This document shows positions 35,875-44,416 of a stretch of DNA of 64,000 nt, piece by piece (position 1 is the first letter of the stretch; the number at the start of each line of letters is the position of its first letter). Source of the DNA: Xanthomonas floridensis (GTDB taxonomy: Bacteria > Pseudomonadota > Gammaproteobacteria > Xanthomonadales > Xanthomonadaceae). The translations under genes and the position numbers were made by a program. Under the pieces are notes generated by a model. That model made no database searches. It was not told the origin of the DNA and was given only the letters and a program-made list of their open reading frames with translations. The stretch is taken from contig NZ_LXNG01000017.1 of assembly GCF_001642575.1 (NCBI RefSeq), forward strand, positions 1 to 64,000. The letters are read 5' to 3'.

Positions 35875-36891
35875 ATGATGCCGCCACGCCGCCCAACGCG
35901 CGTGGCGATCATTGGTGCCGGCCTGGCGGGGCTGGCCTGCGCCGATGTACTGCAGAAAACAGGCATTGACGTCACGGTGTACGAAGGCGCCGATGCGGTT
36001 GGCGGACGCATGCATACCCGCACCGGCCGGGGCTGGCAGTGCGACGACGGCGCGCAATACTTCACCGCGCGCGATCCGGGTTTCGCGGCCCTGGTCGAGC
36101 GATGGATGGCCGACGGCGTGGTCGCGCGCTGGCCGGCACGGGTCGCCAGTTGGGATGGCACCACGATGCGCCACTCGCACAGCGCATTGGCGCGGTTTGT
36201 GGGAACTCCTGAAATGGCCGCACCCGCACGCGCGCTTGCCGCCGGCCTGGAGGTGCGCACGCGGGCGAGCGTCCATGCGCTCGAGCGCAGCAGTGGGGGA
36301 TGGGTGGTCAACCTCGGCGCTGCGACCGCAGCCGCAACGCAGGTGGTGGATGCAGTGCTGCTGGCAGTGCCGGCTCCCGATGCGGTCACGTTGTTGGCCG
36401 ATCGCGCACCCGTGCTGCTACGCATTGCCCGCAGCGCGCAAATGTTGCCGGCCTGGGCCGCCGTGCTGCGGTTTGCTGCGCCCATCGATCCGGGCTACGA
36501 CGCCTTGTTCGTCAACGCCGGCCCGCTGCGCTGGGTGGCACGCGATTCCAGCAAACCCGCGCGCGCAGGTGCCGAGACCTGGCTGCTGCATGCCACGGCG
36601 ACATGGAGCCTGGCGCATGGCGATGCCACGCCCGCGCAGGTGATCGCCAGCCTGTTGCCCGAACTGGCGGCGCTGGGCCTGCCGCCACCGCTGGCCTGCG
36701 ACGCGCATCACTGGGTGACCGCCAGTACCGCTCCGCCATTGCAAACCGGCTCTGTCTGGGACGCGAGCCTTGGGCTCGGCCTGTGTGGCGACTGGCTGGC
36801 GGGTGGCAAGGTCGAAGGCGCCTGGCTCAGCGGAACCGCCCTGGCACGCGAGGTGGCCGGCATCGCGGCAACAGGCCTCGAGCCGCAGTGA
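35875..36891 (+). CDS. FAD-dependent amine oxidase/renalase-like oxidoreductase
   Basis: 338 residues. Dinucleotide motif VAIIGAGLAGLACADVL near residue 9 and the second FAD motif GADAVGGRMHTR; QCDDGAQYFTARDPGF is characteristic of the renalase-like group, and CGDWLAGGKVEGAWLSG near the end contacts FAD. Starts at 35851 (MSVQGVDPM), 35875 and 35878 are all in frame; I take 35875. Substrate unknown. It is followed, 154 bp on, by an Fe-S photolyase, a pairing that suggests a link to light or redox stress. Confidence 0.85.
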   Translation: MMPPRRPTRVAIIGAGLAGLACADVLQKTGIDVTVYEGADAVGGRMHTRTGRGWQCDDGAQYFTARDPGFAALVERWMADGVVARWPARVASWDGTTMRHSHSALARFVGTPEMAAPARALAAGLEVRTRASVHALERSSGGWVVNLGAATAAATQVVDAVLLAVPAPDAVTLLADRAPVLLRIARSAQMLPAWAAVLRFAAPIDPGYDALFVNAGPLRWVARDSSKPARAGAETWLLHATATWSLAHGDATPAQVIASLLPELAALGLPPPLACDAHHWVTASTAPPLQTGSVWDASLGLGLCGDWLAGGKVEGAWLSGTALAREVAGIAATGLEPQ

Positions 36892-37045
36892 TGCGATGGC
36901 GTGCCGGCGTGTCGGTGTCGATGCAGCACAGCCTGCAATGCACGCGCGTGGCAGCATCGCCCGGCATGCTTTCGACAACGCTGCACACGCTGCTGCGCGC
37001 TAGGCAGTCCGCAGTGCCCGCCACGGCTGCGCTGGGCCGACGTCG

Positions 37046-38623
37046 ATGACGCCGCCCGAAACCCATTCGACTGATGGCACGGCGCAGACGCCTGCCCATA
37101 CGTTGCGCCTGATCCTGGGCGATCAGCTCAATCCGCAGCACAGCTGGTTCGCCACGCATGACCCTGGCGTGGTCTATGTGCTGATGGAGGTGCGTGCCGA
37201 AACCGACTACGTGCTGCACCATGCGCAAAAGATCCTGGCGATCTTCGCCGCGATGCGTGCATTTGCCGCTGCGCTGCGACAGGCCGGCCACCGCGTGCGG
37301 TACGTGGCAATCGACACCGCCAGCAATCGGCAGTCGATTCCGGTCAACCTGGACGCGCTGATGGCGCATTACCGCGCGCAGCAACTGGAGTATCAGGCAC
37401 CGGACGAATGGCGGCTGGACGAGGCCTTGCAGCAGTGGAGTGCCGCGCAGGCGTTCGTCACCCGCATGGTCGACAGCGAGCATTTTCTGACCACGCGTGA
37501 CGAGGTGGCTGCGTGCTTCCGCGCGGGCAGCCAGTGGCGCATGGAAGTGTTCTATCGAAAGATGCGCAGGCACCATCGCATCCTGCTCGATGCCGCCGGG
37601 CAACCGGAAGGCGGGCGCTGGAACTTCGATCACGACAATCGCGCGCCGTGGCCAGGCGATCCGCCTGCGCCGCAGGACTGGCGCAGCGCACACGATCACA
37701 GCCGGTTGTGGCGCAGCATCGAAGCGGCAGGCGTACGCAGTTTCGGCACGCCCAACGCCGACGCGCTGCCGTGGCCAGTGGATCGTGCCGAAGCGCTGCG
37801 GCACCTGGATGCCTTCATCGAACGCGCCTTGCCGGATTTCGGCCGCTACGAAGATGCAATGAGCACGCGTAGCCCACGGCTGTTCCATTCGCTGCTGTCG
37901 TTTGCGCTCAACGTCAAGATGCTGCACCCGGCCGAAGTCATCACGCGCGCCGAAGCCGCCTGGCGGCAGGGACAGGCACCGCTGGCCTCGGTGGAAGGCT
38001 TCATCCGGCAAGTTCTGGGCTGGCGCGAATACGTGCGCGGCGTGTACTGGTCGCAGATGCCTGACTACGCGCAGACCAATCAGCTGGATCAGCACCTGCC
38101 ATTGCCGCACTGGTTCTGGGATGGGCAGATCGGCATGCGCTGCCTGGCCGATGCGGTGGGCAATTCGCTGGCCAATGCGCATGCGCACCATATCCAGCGG
38201 CTGATGGTGATCGGCAATTTCGCACTGCTGGCGGGGCTTGACCCGCAGGCGCTGCATCGCTGGTATCTGGGTGTCTATATCGACGCCTTCGAGTGGGTGG
38301 AGCTACCCAACACGGTGGGCATGAGTCAGTTTGCCGATGGCGGCCTGCTCGGCAGCAAGCCCTATATCAGCGGCGCTGCCTATATCGACCGCATGAGCGA
38401 TTACTGCGGCGGCTGCCGCTACCAGCGCAAGGTGCGGGTCGGTGCACGGGCCTGCCCGTACAACGCCTTGTATTGGGATTTTCTGCAGCGGCAACGTTCG
38501 TTGCTGGGGAGTAACCAGCGCCTGGCGATGCCGTACCGGCAGCTCGACGGCATGGCGCCGGAGGTACGGGAAGGCATCCAGGCCCAGGCCGCGCACTGGC
38601 GGGCGAAGCTGGAGCAGCTCTGA
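37046..38623 (+). CDS. Fe-S cluster photolyase/cryptochrome (FeS-BCP, PhrB-like)
   Basis: 525 residues, deoxyribodipyrimidine photolyase-related family, which repairs (6-4) photoproducts or signals using FAD. The opening LRLILGDQLNPQHSWF is diagnostic. Four Cys at residues 366, 454, 457 and 470 have spacings 88/3/13, the same as the Fe-S ligands C350/C438/C441/C454 that I recall for Agrobacterium PhrB. FAD-contact segments such as VEGFIRQVLGWREYVRGVYW and HHIQRLMVIGNFALLAG are present. ATG 37046 gives a slightly long N-terminus. Confidence 0.92.
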   Translation: MTPPETHSTDGTAQTPAHTLRLILGDQLNPQHSWFATHDPGVVYVLMEVRAETDYVLHHAQKILAIFAAMRAFAAALRQAGHRVRYVAIDTASNRQSIPVNLDALMAHYRAQQLEYQAPDEWRLDEALQQWSAAQAFVTRMVDSEHFLTTRDEVAACFRAGSQWRMEVFYRKMRRHHRILLDAAGQPEGGRWNFDHDNRAPWPGDPPAPQDWRSAHDHSRLWRSIEAAGVRSFGTPNADALPWPVDRAEALRHLDAFIERALPDFGRYEDAMSTRSPRLFHSLLSFALNVKMLHPAEVITRAEAAWRQGQAPLASVEGFIRQVLGWREYVRGVYWSQMPDYAQTNQLDQHLPLPHWFWDGQIGMRCLADAVGNSLANAHAHHIQRLMVIGNFALLAGLDPQALHRWYLGVYIDAFEWVELPNTVGMSQFADGGLLGSKPYISGAAYIDRMSDYCGGCRYQRKVRVGARACPYNALYWDFLQRQRSLLGSNQRLAMPYRQLDGMAPEVREGIQAQAAHWRAKLEQL

Positions 38624-39042
38624 ACCGGGCAGGGTGCAGCGCGCCTGCCGTGCGGCGGGGGAATGCATGCCTGTCGCATGCGTCGCTGTTACAGACAGTT
38701 CGACCCACCGGCGACCTGGGCTGCGCAGCGGTGACGCATGCCCCGGCACCACGCCACGGATCTGCAATGCCAACGAAAGGGACGCCCCACACAGCGCGGC
38801 AGCGTGAATCACCCATGCCTTGCCATGCTGGCAGGCGCAGGCCGGCATCACTGCCGCAAACGCAGGTCAGCCAGGACCCCCCGCGCTCGGTGGCAGCGCA
38901 CGGGCGGTGGGTCCCGTGGCGCAGGAGCGCTCCAGCTCGCGTTCGCCAGCCCTTGCCTGAATGCGCAATCTGACGCTGCAACGCGCATCTGCGACAATGC
39001 CGCGCTGCGCCCTCGTGGCGCCTGGCCCGGGAGTCCCCCAAC
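38624..39042. other. 419-bp gene-free region before nagZ
   Basis: No supported gene. The right end holds the nagZ promoter; otherwise no repeat or hairpin stood out. Confidence 0.4.
38990..39000 (+). promoter_or_regulatory. Extended -10 promoter of nagZ
   Basis: TGCGACAATGC, 42 bp before the ATG, preceded by GCATC as in the rlmD promoter (shared GCATCTGCGACAAT). Confidence 0.45.
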
Positions 39043-40044
39043 ATGCTTTTGATCGGCGTTGCCGGTACCGAACTCAGCGCACAGGAACGCGACTGGCTGC
39101 AGCACGATGCGGTCGCCGGCGTGGTGCTGTTCAAGCGTAATTTCGCCTCGCGCACGCAAGTGGCCGAATTGTCCGCCTCCATCCGTGCCGCCGCGCCGCG
39201 CCCGGTGTTGATCTGCGTGGACCAGGAAGGCGGCCGCGTGCAGCGGTTTCGCGAAGGCTTCAGCGCGTTGGCGCCGTTGCAGAGTTTTGGTGCGCAGTAC
39301 GCGCAGGACCCGGAGGGCGCGCTGGCTGCGGCGCGCGCGCATGCACGGCTGATGGCCAGCGAAGTCCGCGCCAGCGGCGTGGACCTGAGCTTTGCGCCGG
39401 TGGTGGACCTGGGCCGCGGCAACCGTGCCATCGGCGATCGCGCCTTCAGCGACGACCCGCAGGTCGTGGCCAGCTTCACCCGCGCCTATGTGCAGGCCCT
39501 GCATGGCGCCGGCATGGCGGCCACGCTCAAGCACTTCCCTGGCCATGGCACGGTGCTGGAAGACACCCATGTGGATCACGCCAGCGACCCGCGTCCGCTG
39601 GAGGTGCTGCAGGCCGAAGACCTGTTGCCGTTCGTGGCGGGCATCGAGGCCGGCGCCGACGCGGTGATGATGGCGCACGTGGTTTACCCGCAGGTGGCGC
39701 CGGAACCGGCCGGCTATTCGTCGCGCTGGATCGAGCAGATCCTGCGCGGGCAACTGGGCTTTCGCGGCGTGGTGTTCTCCGACGATATCGGCATGGCCGC
39801 CTCGTTCAGCGCCGGCGGTGTGGCCGGGCGTGTGCATGCGCATCTGGATGCCGGCTGCGATGTGGTGCTGGTCTGCCATCCGGAGCTGGTCGACGAGTCG
39901 CTGCAGGCCGTGCAGGGCCGCCACCTCAATACTGCCGCGCTGATCGGCCTGATCGGGCGCGGTGCGCTCGGCTGGGACGGCCTGCTGGCCGGCACCGACG
40001 CTTCCTTCAACACTCCTTCTGCCCCTTTCGGAACACTCGCCTGA
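39043..40044 (+). CDS. nagZ: Beta-N-acetylglucosaminidase NagZ
   Basis: 333-residue cytosolic GH3 enzyme that trims GlcNAc from recycled anhydromuropeptides; it affects beta-lactamase induction in other species. DQEGGRVQRF near residue 63, the acid/base loop KHFPGHGTVLEDTHVDH near 163, and nucleophile Asp in FSDDIGMAA near 248 are intact. ATG 39043. Its stop shares a base with the hpt start (TGATG), so the two are coupled. Confidence 0.96.
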   Translation: MLLIGVAGTELSAQERDWLQHDAVAGVVLFKRNFASRTQVAELSASIRAAAPRPVLICVDQEGGRVQRFREGFSALAPLQSFGAQYAQDPEGALAAARAHARLMASEVRASGVDLSFAPVVDLGRGNRAIGDRAFSDDPQVVASFTRAYVQALHGAGMAATLKHFPGHGTVLEDTHVDHASDPRPLEVLQAEDLLPFVAGIEAGADAVMMAHVVYPQVAPEPAGYSSRWIEQILRGQLGFRGVVFSDDIGMAASFSAGGVAGRVHAHLDAGCDVVLVCHPELVDESLQAVQGRHLNTAALIGLIGRGALGWDGLLAGTDASFNTPSAPFGTLA

Positions 40045-40598
40045 TGTCCACGCTCACCATTTCCCAGGCCCTGGCCCAAGCCGATCTGCTGGTCGATCGC
40101 CCCGCCATCGACACGGCCGTCTCCACCATCGCCGACGCCATCGCACGCGACTATGCCGGCGAAGTGCCGGTGTACCTCACCATCATGCACGGTGCGCTGC
40201 CGTTCTCCGGCCAGCTGGCGCTGGAGCTGGGTGCGCGCGGTCAGGACCTGCAGTTCGATTACCTGCACGCCACCCGTTACCGCGGCGAAACCGTCGGCGG
40301 CGAGCTGGTGTGGAAGCATCGCCCGGCCACCGCGCTGTTCGGTCGCCGGGTGATCCTGGTCGACGACATCCTCGATGAGGGCTACACGCTGCAGGGCGTA
40401 CGTCATTGGTGCCTGGAGCAGGGCGCCACCGACGTACGCGTGGCGGTGTTGACCGTCAAGCGTCACGACCGCTGCGTGCCGGGCGTGACCGCTGACTATG
40501 TCGGCGTGGAAGTGCCCGACCGCTACGTGTTCGGCTTCGGCATGGACGTCAACGAGCAACTGCGCGGCATTCCCGCCATCTATGCGATGAAGCAGTAA
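40044..40598 (+). CDS. hpt: Hypoxanthine-guanine phosphoribosyltransferase
   Basis: 184-residue type I phosphoribosyltransferase making IMP/GMP from free purine bases and PRPP. The PRPP loop VILVDDILDEGYTL is near residue 108, LTIMHGALPFSG near 45, and VPDRYVFGFGMDVNEQLRGI holds the base-contacting region. Sits between nagZ and thioinosine phosphorylase, which would release hypoxanthine for it. Annotated hypoxanthine-guanine by family; xanthine use is possible. Confidence 0.92.
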   Translation: MSTLTISQALAQADLLVDRPAIDTAVSTIADAIARDYAGEVPVYLTIMHGALPFSGQLALELGARGQDLQFDYLHATRYRGETVGGELVWKHRPATALFGRRVILVDDILDEGYTLQGVRHWCLEQGATDVRVAVLTVKRHDRCVPGVTADYVGVEVPDRYVFGFGMDVNEQLRGIPAIYAMKQ

Positions 40599-40734
40599 GA
40601 GCGGCTGACACACGGCTGCGCAACCGCCAAGCGGCGTGGCCGGTGCTCGGTGCGGCATGCATCACTCCTGCATTCTGGTTCCAGACGCGCTGTCCACACT
40701 CACCGGCTGCTGGCTACGTTTTGTTAGCCGCCCC
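40599..40734 (+). repeat. Stop-abutting repeat, copy 4 (best full copy)
   Basis: Begins GAGCGGCTGACACACGGCTG immediately after the hpt stop and ends GGCTACGTTTTGTTAGCCGC; the ends are approximate inverted repeats. The interior contains ACCGCCAAGCGG, GCCGGTGCTCGG and GCTGTCCACACTCACCGG. The following 227 bp (40735-40961) contain no gene I can support. Confidence 0.75.
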
Positions 40735-40961
40735 AGGTCCACGCGGCGCGGCCGAGTGTGTCGACTGCGCTCAAAGCCTGGGCAGTGCGTGGACGACGTT
40801 CAACGCCGCGCGTGCCGAGCTGGGAGTGCGCAGAGCGCAGTCGCGCATGTTCAATAGCGACACCGACAGCCTGGTCGGCGTCGTTGGTCCTGGCCCGCCA
40901 CTGCGCGGGCAACCTGGCGCGCCTCGCGCGCATCCACGTCCGTTCTTAGCAGAGGTCGCCC

Positions 40962-41714
40962 ATGTCCCCCAATTCCATCGCCTTGGCCGTCATCGGCGGC
41001 ACCGGTGTCTACAAGCTTGCGCAACTCGACGACGTGCAGACGCATGAGCTCGACACCCCGTACGGCGCACCGTCCGGGCCGATCCGTGTCGGCATGTTGC
41101 TCGGCCATCGCGTGGCGTTCCTGGCCCGGCACGGCGAGGGGCATTCGCTGCCGCCGCACAAGGTCAACTACCGCGCAAACATCGCTGCGCTGCAGCAAAT
41201 TGGTGCTTCGCGCGTGCTTGCGCTCAACACGGTGGGCGGCATCACCGACCAGTTTGGACCGCGCGTGCTGGCGTGCCCGGACCAACTGATCGACTACACC
41301 TGGGGCCGCATTTCCACCTTCTGCGAAGAGCCGGGGAGCGAGGTGCAGCACGTGGATTTCGGCCACCCGTACTCGCCGATGTTCCGCAGCAAGGTGATCG
41401 CCGCCGCGAAAGTAACCGGCGTCTCGCTGGTCGCGGGCGGATGCTACGGCGCAACGCAGGGACCGCGCTTGGAAACGATTGCAGAGATCGCGCGCATGCG
41501 CCGCGACGGCTGCGACCTGGTCGGTATGACCGGCATGCCCGAAGCCGGGCTGGCGCGCGAAAAAGGCCTGGAATATGCGTGTCTGGCGATCGTGGCCAAC
41601 TGGGCAGCCGGGTGTGGCGACGCCCAGGAGATCACCATGGCGGAGGTGTTGGCCAACGTGGATGCGGCCTCGTCCGGGCTACCGGAGCTGATTGGCGAAC
41701 TTGCACGCGGGTGA
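40962..41714 (+). CDS. S-methyl-5'-thioinosine phosphorylase (MTAP/PNP family)
   Basis: 250-residue purine nucleoside phosphorylase of the MTAP group: VIGGTGVYKL, ARHGEGHSLPPHKVNYRANI, TVGGITDQFGP, GCYGATQGPRLET and LVGMTGMPEAGLAREKGLEY. The nagZ-neighbouring Pseudomonas homologue PA3004 is a thioinosine phosphorylase rather than an adenosine enzyme, and the same gene context is seen here, so I favour MTIP. It would split methylthioinosine from polyamine/quorum-signal metabolism into methylthioribose-1-phosphate and hypoxanthine, feeding Hpt. Methylthioadenosine as substrate is the alternative. Confidence 0.85.
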   Translation: MSPNSIALAVIGGTGVYKLAQLDDVQTHELDTPYGAPSGPIRVGMLLGHRVAFLARHGEGHSLPPHKVNYRANIAALQQIGASRVLALNTVGGITDQFGPRVLACPDQLIDYTWGRISTFCEEPGSEVQHVDFGHPYSPMFRSKVIAAAKVTGVSLVAGGCYGATQGPRLETIAEIARMRRDGCDLVGMTGMPEAGLAREKGLEYACLAIVANWAAGCGDAQEITMAEVLANVDAASSGLPELIGELARG

Positions 41715-41743
41715 TTGTCATCGGGGCATAAGCTTTGCATACT
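41715..41743 (+). promoter_or_regulatory. Sigma-70 promoter of the cold-shock gene
   Basis: TTGTCA (41715-41720), a 17-base spacer, then CATACT (41738-41743). It predicts a leader of about 50 bases before the cspA ATG, AT-rich near ATTAATTATTGC. Confidence 0.6.
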
Positions 41744-41801
41744 CGGCGCGTACGCACCGCCGTACACCACCCATTAATTATTGCAAAGGTCTCGCATCAC
41801 C

Positions 41802-42008
41802 ATGCCGAACGGTACCGTCAAGTGGTTCAACGACGCCAAGGGATTTGGCTTCATCTCACCGGAGGACGGCAGCGCCGATGTCTTCGCGCACTTCTCCGCG
41901 ATCAACTCCAAGGGCTTCCGCAGCCTGCAGGAAGGCCAGCGCGTCAGCTATGACGTGACCCAGGGCCCCAAGGGTGCCCAGGCTTCGAACATCACGCCGG
42001 TCGAGTAA
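41802..42008 (+). CDS. cspA: Cold-shock protein, CspA family
   Basis: 68-residue OB-fold RNA/DNA chaperone. RNP1 KGFGFIS and RNP2 VFAHFS are exact; [15 protein letters not shown] begins the fold. ATG 41802 gives the normal MPNGTVKW start; an in-frame codon 21 bases earlier is not needed. It is a single-gene unit with its own promoter and a strong terminator. CspA proteins melt RNA structure, often in the cold but some are constitutive. Confidence 0.96.
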   Translation: MPNGTVKWFNDAKGFGFISPEDGSADVFAHFSAINSKGFRSLQEGQRVSYDVTQGPKGAQASNITPVE

Positions 42009-42032
42009 GCTGACTCGATTGTGCGGTTGAAG

Positions 42033-42058
42033 AACCCCGCCATGGCGGGGTTTTTTTT
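42033..42058 (+). terminator. Intrinsic terminator of cspA
   Basis: AACCCCGCCATGGCGGGGTT is a perfect 20-bp palindrome followed by eight T. Confidence 0.95.
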
Positions 42059-42105
42059 GCGCCGGCCCGTGCGGGGGCGGCAAGAGCAGAACAGAGTCAG
42101 GAACG

Positions 42106-43377
42106 ATGCAACGGACATTGCGGATTGCGGTAGTGGGCTATGGAACGGCGGGTCAGGCCTTGGCGGTGCTGCTGGGTGCCGACGGCCATCAATTGGATGT
42201 CTTCGAACGTGCTGCGGCACCTGGACCGGTTGGCGCCGGCTTCCTGTTGCAGCCCAGCGGCCTGCAGGTGCTGTGGAAGATGGGCTTGTTGTCGCAAGCC
42301 CTGGCTCATGGTGCGCCGGTGCGGCGGCTCTACGGCGAAACACCCTGCGGGCGCGCAGTGATGGACATGCAGTACCGCGACCTGGACCCGCGACTGATGG
42401 GGCTGGGCATGCAGCGCGGAGCGTTGTTCTCGCTGTTGTGCGATGCCTGGCCCGAATACGCGCAGCTGCACACCGATACGCAGATCACTGCGATCGACCA
42501 TGACGGAACGCGCGTGCAGGACCAGCGCGGGCAATGGCACGGTCCTTACGATCTGATCATTGCGGCCGATGGTTCGGCATCGACACTGCGTGCGCAGGTG
42601 CAAGGCACGCGGCTGGACCGGGTATACCCGTGGGGGGCGTTGTGGTGCCTGCTGCCGCGCGAGGACTGGCCGTTCGTGGACGAGCTGCGTCAGCGCTATA
42701 TCGGCGCACGCAAGATGATCGGGTTGCTGCCGGTCGGAACGCGGCCGGGAGACGATACTCCGCGCCTGAGTTTTTTCTGGAGCCTGCCATGCACCGATTT
42801 CGCTGCATGGGAACAACGCGGCATCGATGCCTGGCGCGAGGAAGTGGCGCAGATGTGGCCCGATGCGATCACGCGCCTGCAGACGGTGCAGGTCCATACC
42901 GCGCTGGCACGCGCCAGTTACCGCGATGCGGTGATGACGCGTTGGCATCGCGGGCGTTTCGTATTGGCCGGCGATGCCGCACATGCGATGAGTCCGCAGC
43001 TGGGTCAGGGAGTGAACATGGCGTTGCTGGATGCGCTGGCAATGCGCGACGCGCTGCGCGCCGGGGCCGATCTGGATGACGCCTTGCTGCACTACCAGCG
43101 CGAACGCCAGGCGCATGTGGCGATCTATCACCGCTGGAGCCGCTGGCTGACGCCGCTGTTTCAATCCGAGCGCGATCTGTGGGCCTACGGGCGTGACCTG
43201 TTGCTGCAACCGATGGGCCGCGTGCCGGGCGGGCGTGGACACATGTTGCGTGTGCTCAGCGGTACCCAGCATGGCTGGTTCGGCAAGCTGGCGTTGGCGC
43301 CGGAGTTTGTGGAGGCGCTATCGCAGCCGTTGCCGCAACCGATCGGCAATGTCGGCGACTCGGTAGTGGCGCGTTAG
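42106..43377 (+). CDS. FAD-dependent aromatic monooxygenase (UbiH/PHBH fold)
   Basis: 423 residues, class A flavin monooxygenase. GXGXXG-type motif VVGYGTAGQALAVLL at residue 9 (first Gly of the loop followed by Y), DG motif DLIIAADGSASTLRAQ near 150, and GDAAHAMSPQLGQGVNMALL near 290. It hydroxylates an aromatic or similar ring using NAD(P)H and oxygen; substrate unknown. Transcribed alone after the cspA terminator, with AGGA before the ATG. Followed 14 bp after its stop by a repeat copy. Confidence 0.88.
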   Translation: MQRTLRIAVVGYGTAGQALAVLLGADGHQLDVFERAAAPGPVGAGFLLQPSGLQVLWKMGLLSQALAHGAPVRRLYGETPCGRAVMDMQYRDLDPRLMGLGMQRGALFSLLCDAWPEYAQLHTDTQITAIDHDGTRVQDQRGQWHGPYDLIIAADGSASTLRAQVQGTRLDRVYPWGALWCLLPREDWPFVDELRQRYIGARKMIGLLPVGTRPGDDTPRLSFFWSLPCTDFAAWEQRGIDAWREEVAQMWPDAITRLQTVQVHTALARASYRDAVMTRWHRGRFVLAGDAAHAMSPQLGQGVNMALLDALAMRDALRAGADLDDALLHYQRERQAHVAIYHRWSRWLTPLFQSERDLWAYGRDLLLQPMGRVPGGRGHMLRVLSGTQHGWFGKLALAPEFVEALSQPLPQPIGNVGDSVVAR

Positions 43378-43391
43378 CGCGTGGCCGGTAT

Positions 43392-43526
43392 TGGAGCGGT
43401 CGACAAAAGGTAGCCAGCGGCTTTCAGGTGGCGCGCAGGAACGTGTGTGCAGGAGAGGAGTATCTCCGCACTCCGATGACGGTCCGCGCCTGCGTGGCCG
43501 CTGCGCAGGTGTTTGTGGCTGCTCCT
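43392..43526 (-). repeat. Stop-proximal repeat, copy 5 (reverse orientation)
   Basis: Begins TGGAGCGGTCGACAAAAGGT and ends GTGGCTGCTCC. Compared with the complement of the copy at 40599 it shares AGCGG, GACAAAAGGTAGCCAGC, TGCAGGAG and CTGCGCAG in order. It starts 14 bp after the monooxygenase stop. The remainder up to 43771 shows no supported gene. Confidence 0.6.
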
Positions 43527-43771
43527 GGTCGGCGCGATGTCGGCCGGGTCGGTGCGCGAATGGAACGGCAGTCCGTGTCCGCATACACCGCCGATCCATT
43601 CCATCGCAGGGATGGACGAGCAACTGCGGTACACATGGGCGTGTCCGACCGACGCATGTCTGGCCGACCAGCTGGGAAGGAGCAGCCAGCGCCGGGCTGC
43701 AACCCCGCACGGCCAACGATCGAGCCGACCAAGGGCGCCGCACCCGCACCCGCACCCGCCGCAGCGCCGCG

Positions 43772-44416
43772 TCAGCGCACCGGCAAGGCCACCGCATCGC
43801 CTTCCACGCATGCAACCAGACGCTCGCCCTGGATCAGGGTCGGCACCACGCCGGCGGTGAAATGCGAAAACGCCGGCAGGATCGTCACCTTTTCGCGCAA
43901 CCAGAACGCCGGCCAGCGCCGCGACAGCCCGGGCAGTGCCGCCAGCGGATGCAGATGCCCGCACAGCACATGGCCGGTGGGGTGTGGCAGCGGATCGTGG
44001 CGCAGCACGAACGGGCCGTCTTCGACCTGTTCGCCGGCTGCTTCGATATGCAGGTCCGCACCCGCCAGGGCGCGATCGTGATTGCCGCGGATCGCGATTA
44101 CGCGCAGGCTGCAGTGCTGTTCGCGCCAGGCGCTCCAGCGCCGATGCCAGGCCGCACGCGGTGCCGGCCCATGCAGCAGGTCGCCCAGGATCCATAGTGC
44201 GTCCACCTCGCGTTGAGCGAGCAAGGCATCCAGCCGGTCCAGATCATGCGCGGTGCCGCCTGCCGGCAGCCCGATGCCGGCACGCCGGAACACATCGGCC
44301 TTGCCCAGATGCAGGTCGGCAATCAGCAAGGCGCGTCGCGCCGGCCGGTACAGCGCGCGTTCGCCGAGCAGTTCCACGGTTTCACCGCCCAGCTGCAGCT
44401 GCACGCTATCGCCCAT
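43772..44416 (-). CDS. pdeM: Ligase-associated metallophosphoesterase PdeM
   Basis: 214-residue calcineurin-like phosphoesterase with metal-site motifs LIADLHLGKADVFR, LGDLLHGPAP, RGNHDRAL and CGHLHPL. Family members are DNA endonucleases/phosphodiesterases encoded with an Lhr helicase and ATP-dependent ligase in a DNA damage operon. It is the last gene of that operon here, starting 11 bases inside the helicase end, so translation is coupled. Metal dependent (probably Mn). Confidence 0.93.
   Translation of the reverse strand: MGDSVQLQLGGETVELLGERALYRPARRALLIADLHLGKADVFRRAGIGLPAGGTAHDLDRLDALLAQREVDALWILGDLLHGPAPRAAWHRRWSAWREQHCSLRVIAIRGNHDRALAGADLHIEAAGEQVEDGPFVLRHDPLPHPTGHVLCGHLHPLAALPGLSRRWPAFWLREKVTILPAFSHFTAGVVPTLIQGERLVACVEGDAVALPVR

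Noticed and set aside
40599..40734. Integron attC-like site
   Set aside because: Ends GTTAGCC and GGCTGAC hint at attC core sites, but they miss the R/Y consensus, copies lie after unrelated housekeeping genes in place, and no integrase or cassette array is visible.
43428..44081. 217-codon plus-strand frame opposite PdeM
   Set aside because: Begins inside a repeat copy and is antisense to a well-recognised phosphoesterase.
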